A stretch of 33,802 bases of DNA from Bacillota bacterium (lineage in GTDB: Bacteria; Bacillota; Clostridia; Acetivibrionales; DSM-1351): NCBI GenBank assembly GCA_023409265.1, contig JAEYHZ010000045.1, positions 1 to 33,802 of the forward strand. Reading direction: 5' to 3'. Under the pieces are notes generated by a model. The model searched no databases. It was given only the letters and a program-made list of their open reading frames with translations, and was not told the DNA's origin. A program made the translations under genes and the position numbers. Below are positions 33,735 through 33,802 of this stretch, one piece after another (positions within the stretch are counted from its first letter, which is position 1; each line of letters starts with the position of its first letter).

Positions 33735-33802
33735 TTACACCAAAGCTTTTAGTACCTTGTATTCCCAGGTTATTTTCCCATTTTTAAATACTTCAATATT
33801 AC
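33735..33802 (-). CDS. C-terminal 21 codons of a gene entering from beyond the window (doubtful)
   Basis: The minus-strand frame from the right edge reads NIEVFKNGKITWEYKVLKALV then TAA (33737-33735). It looks protein-like (charge and hydrophobic alternation, one Trp and one Tyr) but is too short to identify or to rule out chance. No terminator is seen between it and the alcohol dehydrogenase gene. Confidence 0.3.
   Translation of the reverse strand, partial: NIEVFKNGKITWEYKVLKALV

Overview
The window looks like a piece of a low-GC Gram-positive chromosome, most probably a mesophilic, plant-fibre-degrading clostridium of the Ruminiclostridium / Clostridium cellulolyticum type. The reasons are AT-rich intergenic DNA, strong AGGAGG-type ribosome binding sites, many lipoprotein signals, and back-to-back loci for beta-mannan and arabinan oligosaccharide use. 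The genus is an inference. No rRNA, tRNA, CRISPR array or transposase gene was seen.

Layout. (1) 1-4648, minus strand: the N-terminal 1519 codons of a very large secreted protein (signal peptide, invasin-like Ig domain, Ig-like modules, then 14 full HYR-type repeats running off the window), preceded by a 12-codon leader ORF folded into a hairpin. (2) 4883-6173, plus strand: a divergent cassette of four small genes, a sigma region-4-like protein overlapping a sigma region-2-like protein (a possible two-subunit sigma factor), then two small membrane proteins, closed by a terminator. (3) 6281-11325: housekeeping and accessory genes: msrAB fusion, a glycerophosphodiesterase plus an MFS transporter, a DUF503 protein, a LUD-domain protein, a DUF1653 protein and a YaiI/DUF188 protein. 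(4) 11349-16213: LacI-type regulator divergent from a beta-1,4-manno-oligosaccharide module (GH130, cellobiose 2-epimerase, GH130), with palindromic operator candidates and a cre-like site between them. (5) 16421-25200, minus strand: an arabinan operon read GH51, binding protein, two ABC permeases, three GH43 enzymes, with a good sigma-A promoter, intercistronic hairpins and no ATPase gene. A divergent ArsR-type regulator (25850-26773) probably controls it; a 12-base motif recurs in front of both transcription units. (6) 26997-33526: Fur-family regulator, GNAT acetyltransferase, an alanine-rich 21-residue-repeat surface-type protein, a chemoreceptor and an iron alcohol dehydrogenase. Three copies of a 119-153 bp inverted-repeat element lie in this stretch.

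How the genes cooperate. The mannan module converts internalised mannobiose by reducing-end epimerisation (cellobiose 2-epimerase) to mannosylglucose, which GH130 phosphorolysis splits to mannose-1-phosphate and glucose; the second GH130 shortens longer oligosaccharides. In the arabinan operon the membrane-attached GH43 enzymes cut arabinan outside, the ABC system imports the oligosaccharides, and cytosolic GH51 releases arabinose.

Most worth a second look: the overlapping split-sigma cassette divergent from the giant surface protein; the leader hairpin ORF; two genes that seem to start with AUA (11325 and 18887); the dispersed inverted-repeat element, one copy of which supplies the end of a fur-family gene; and the Cys-cluster/Ala-repeat protein.
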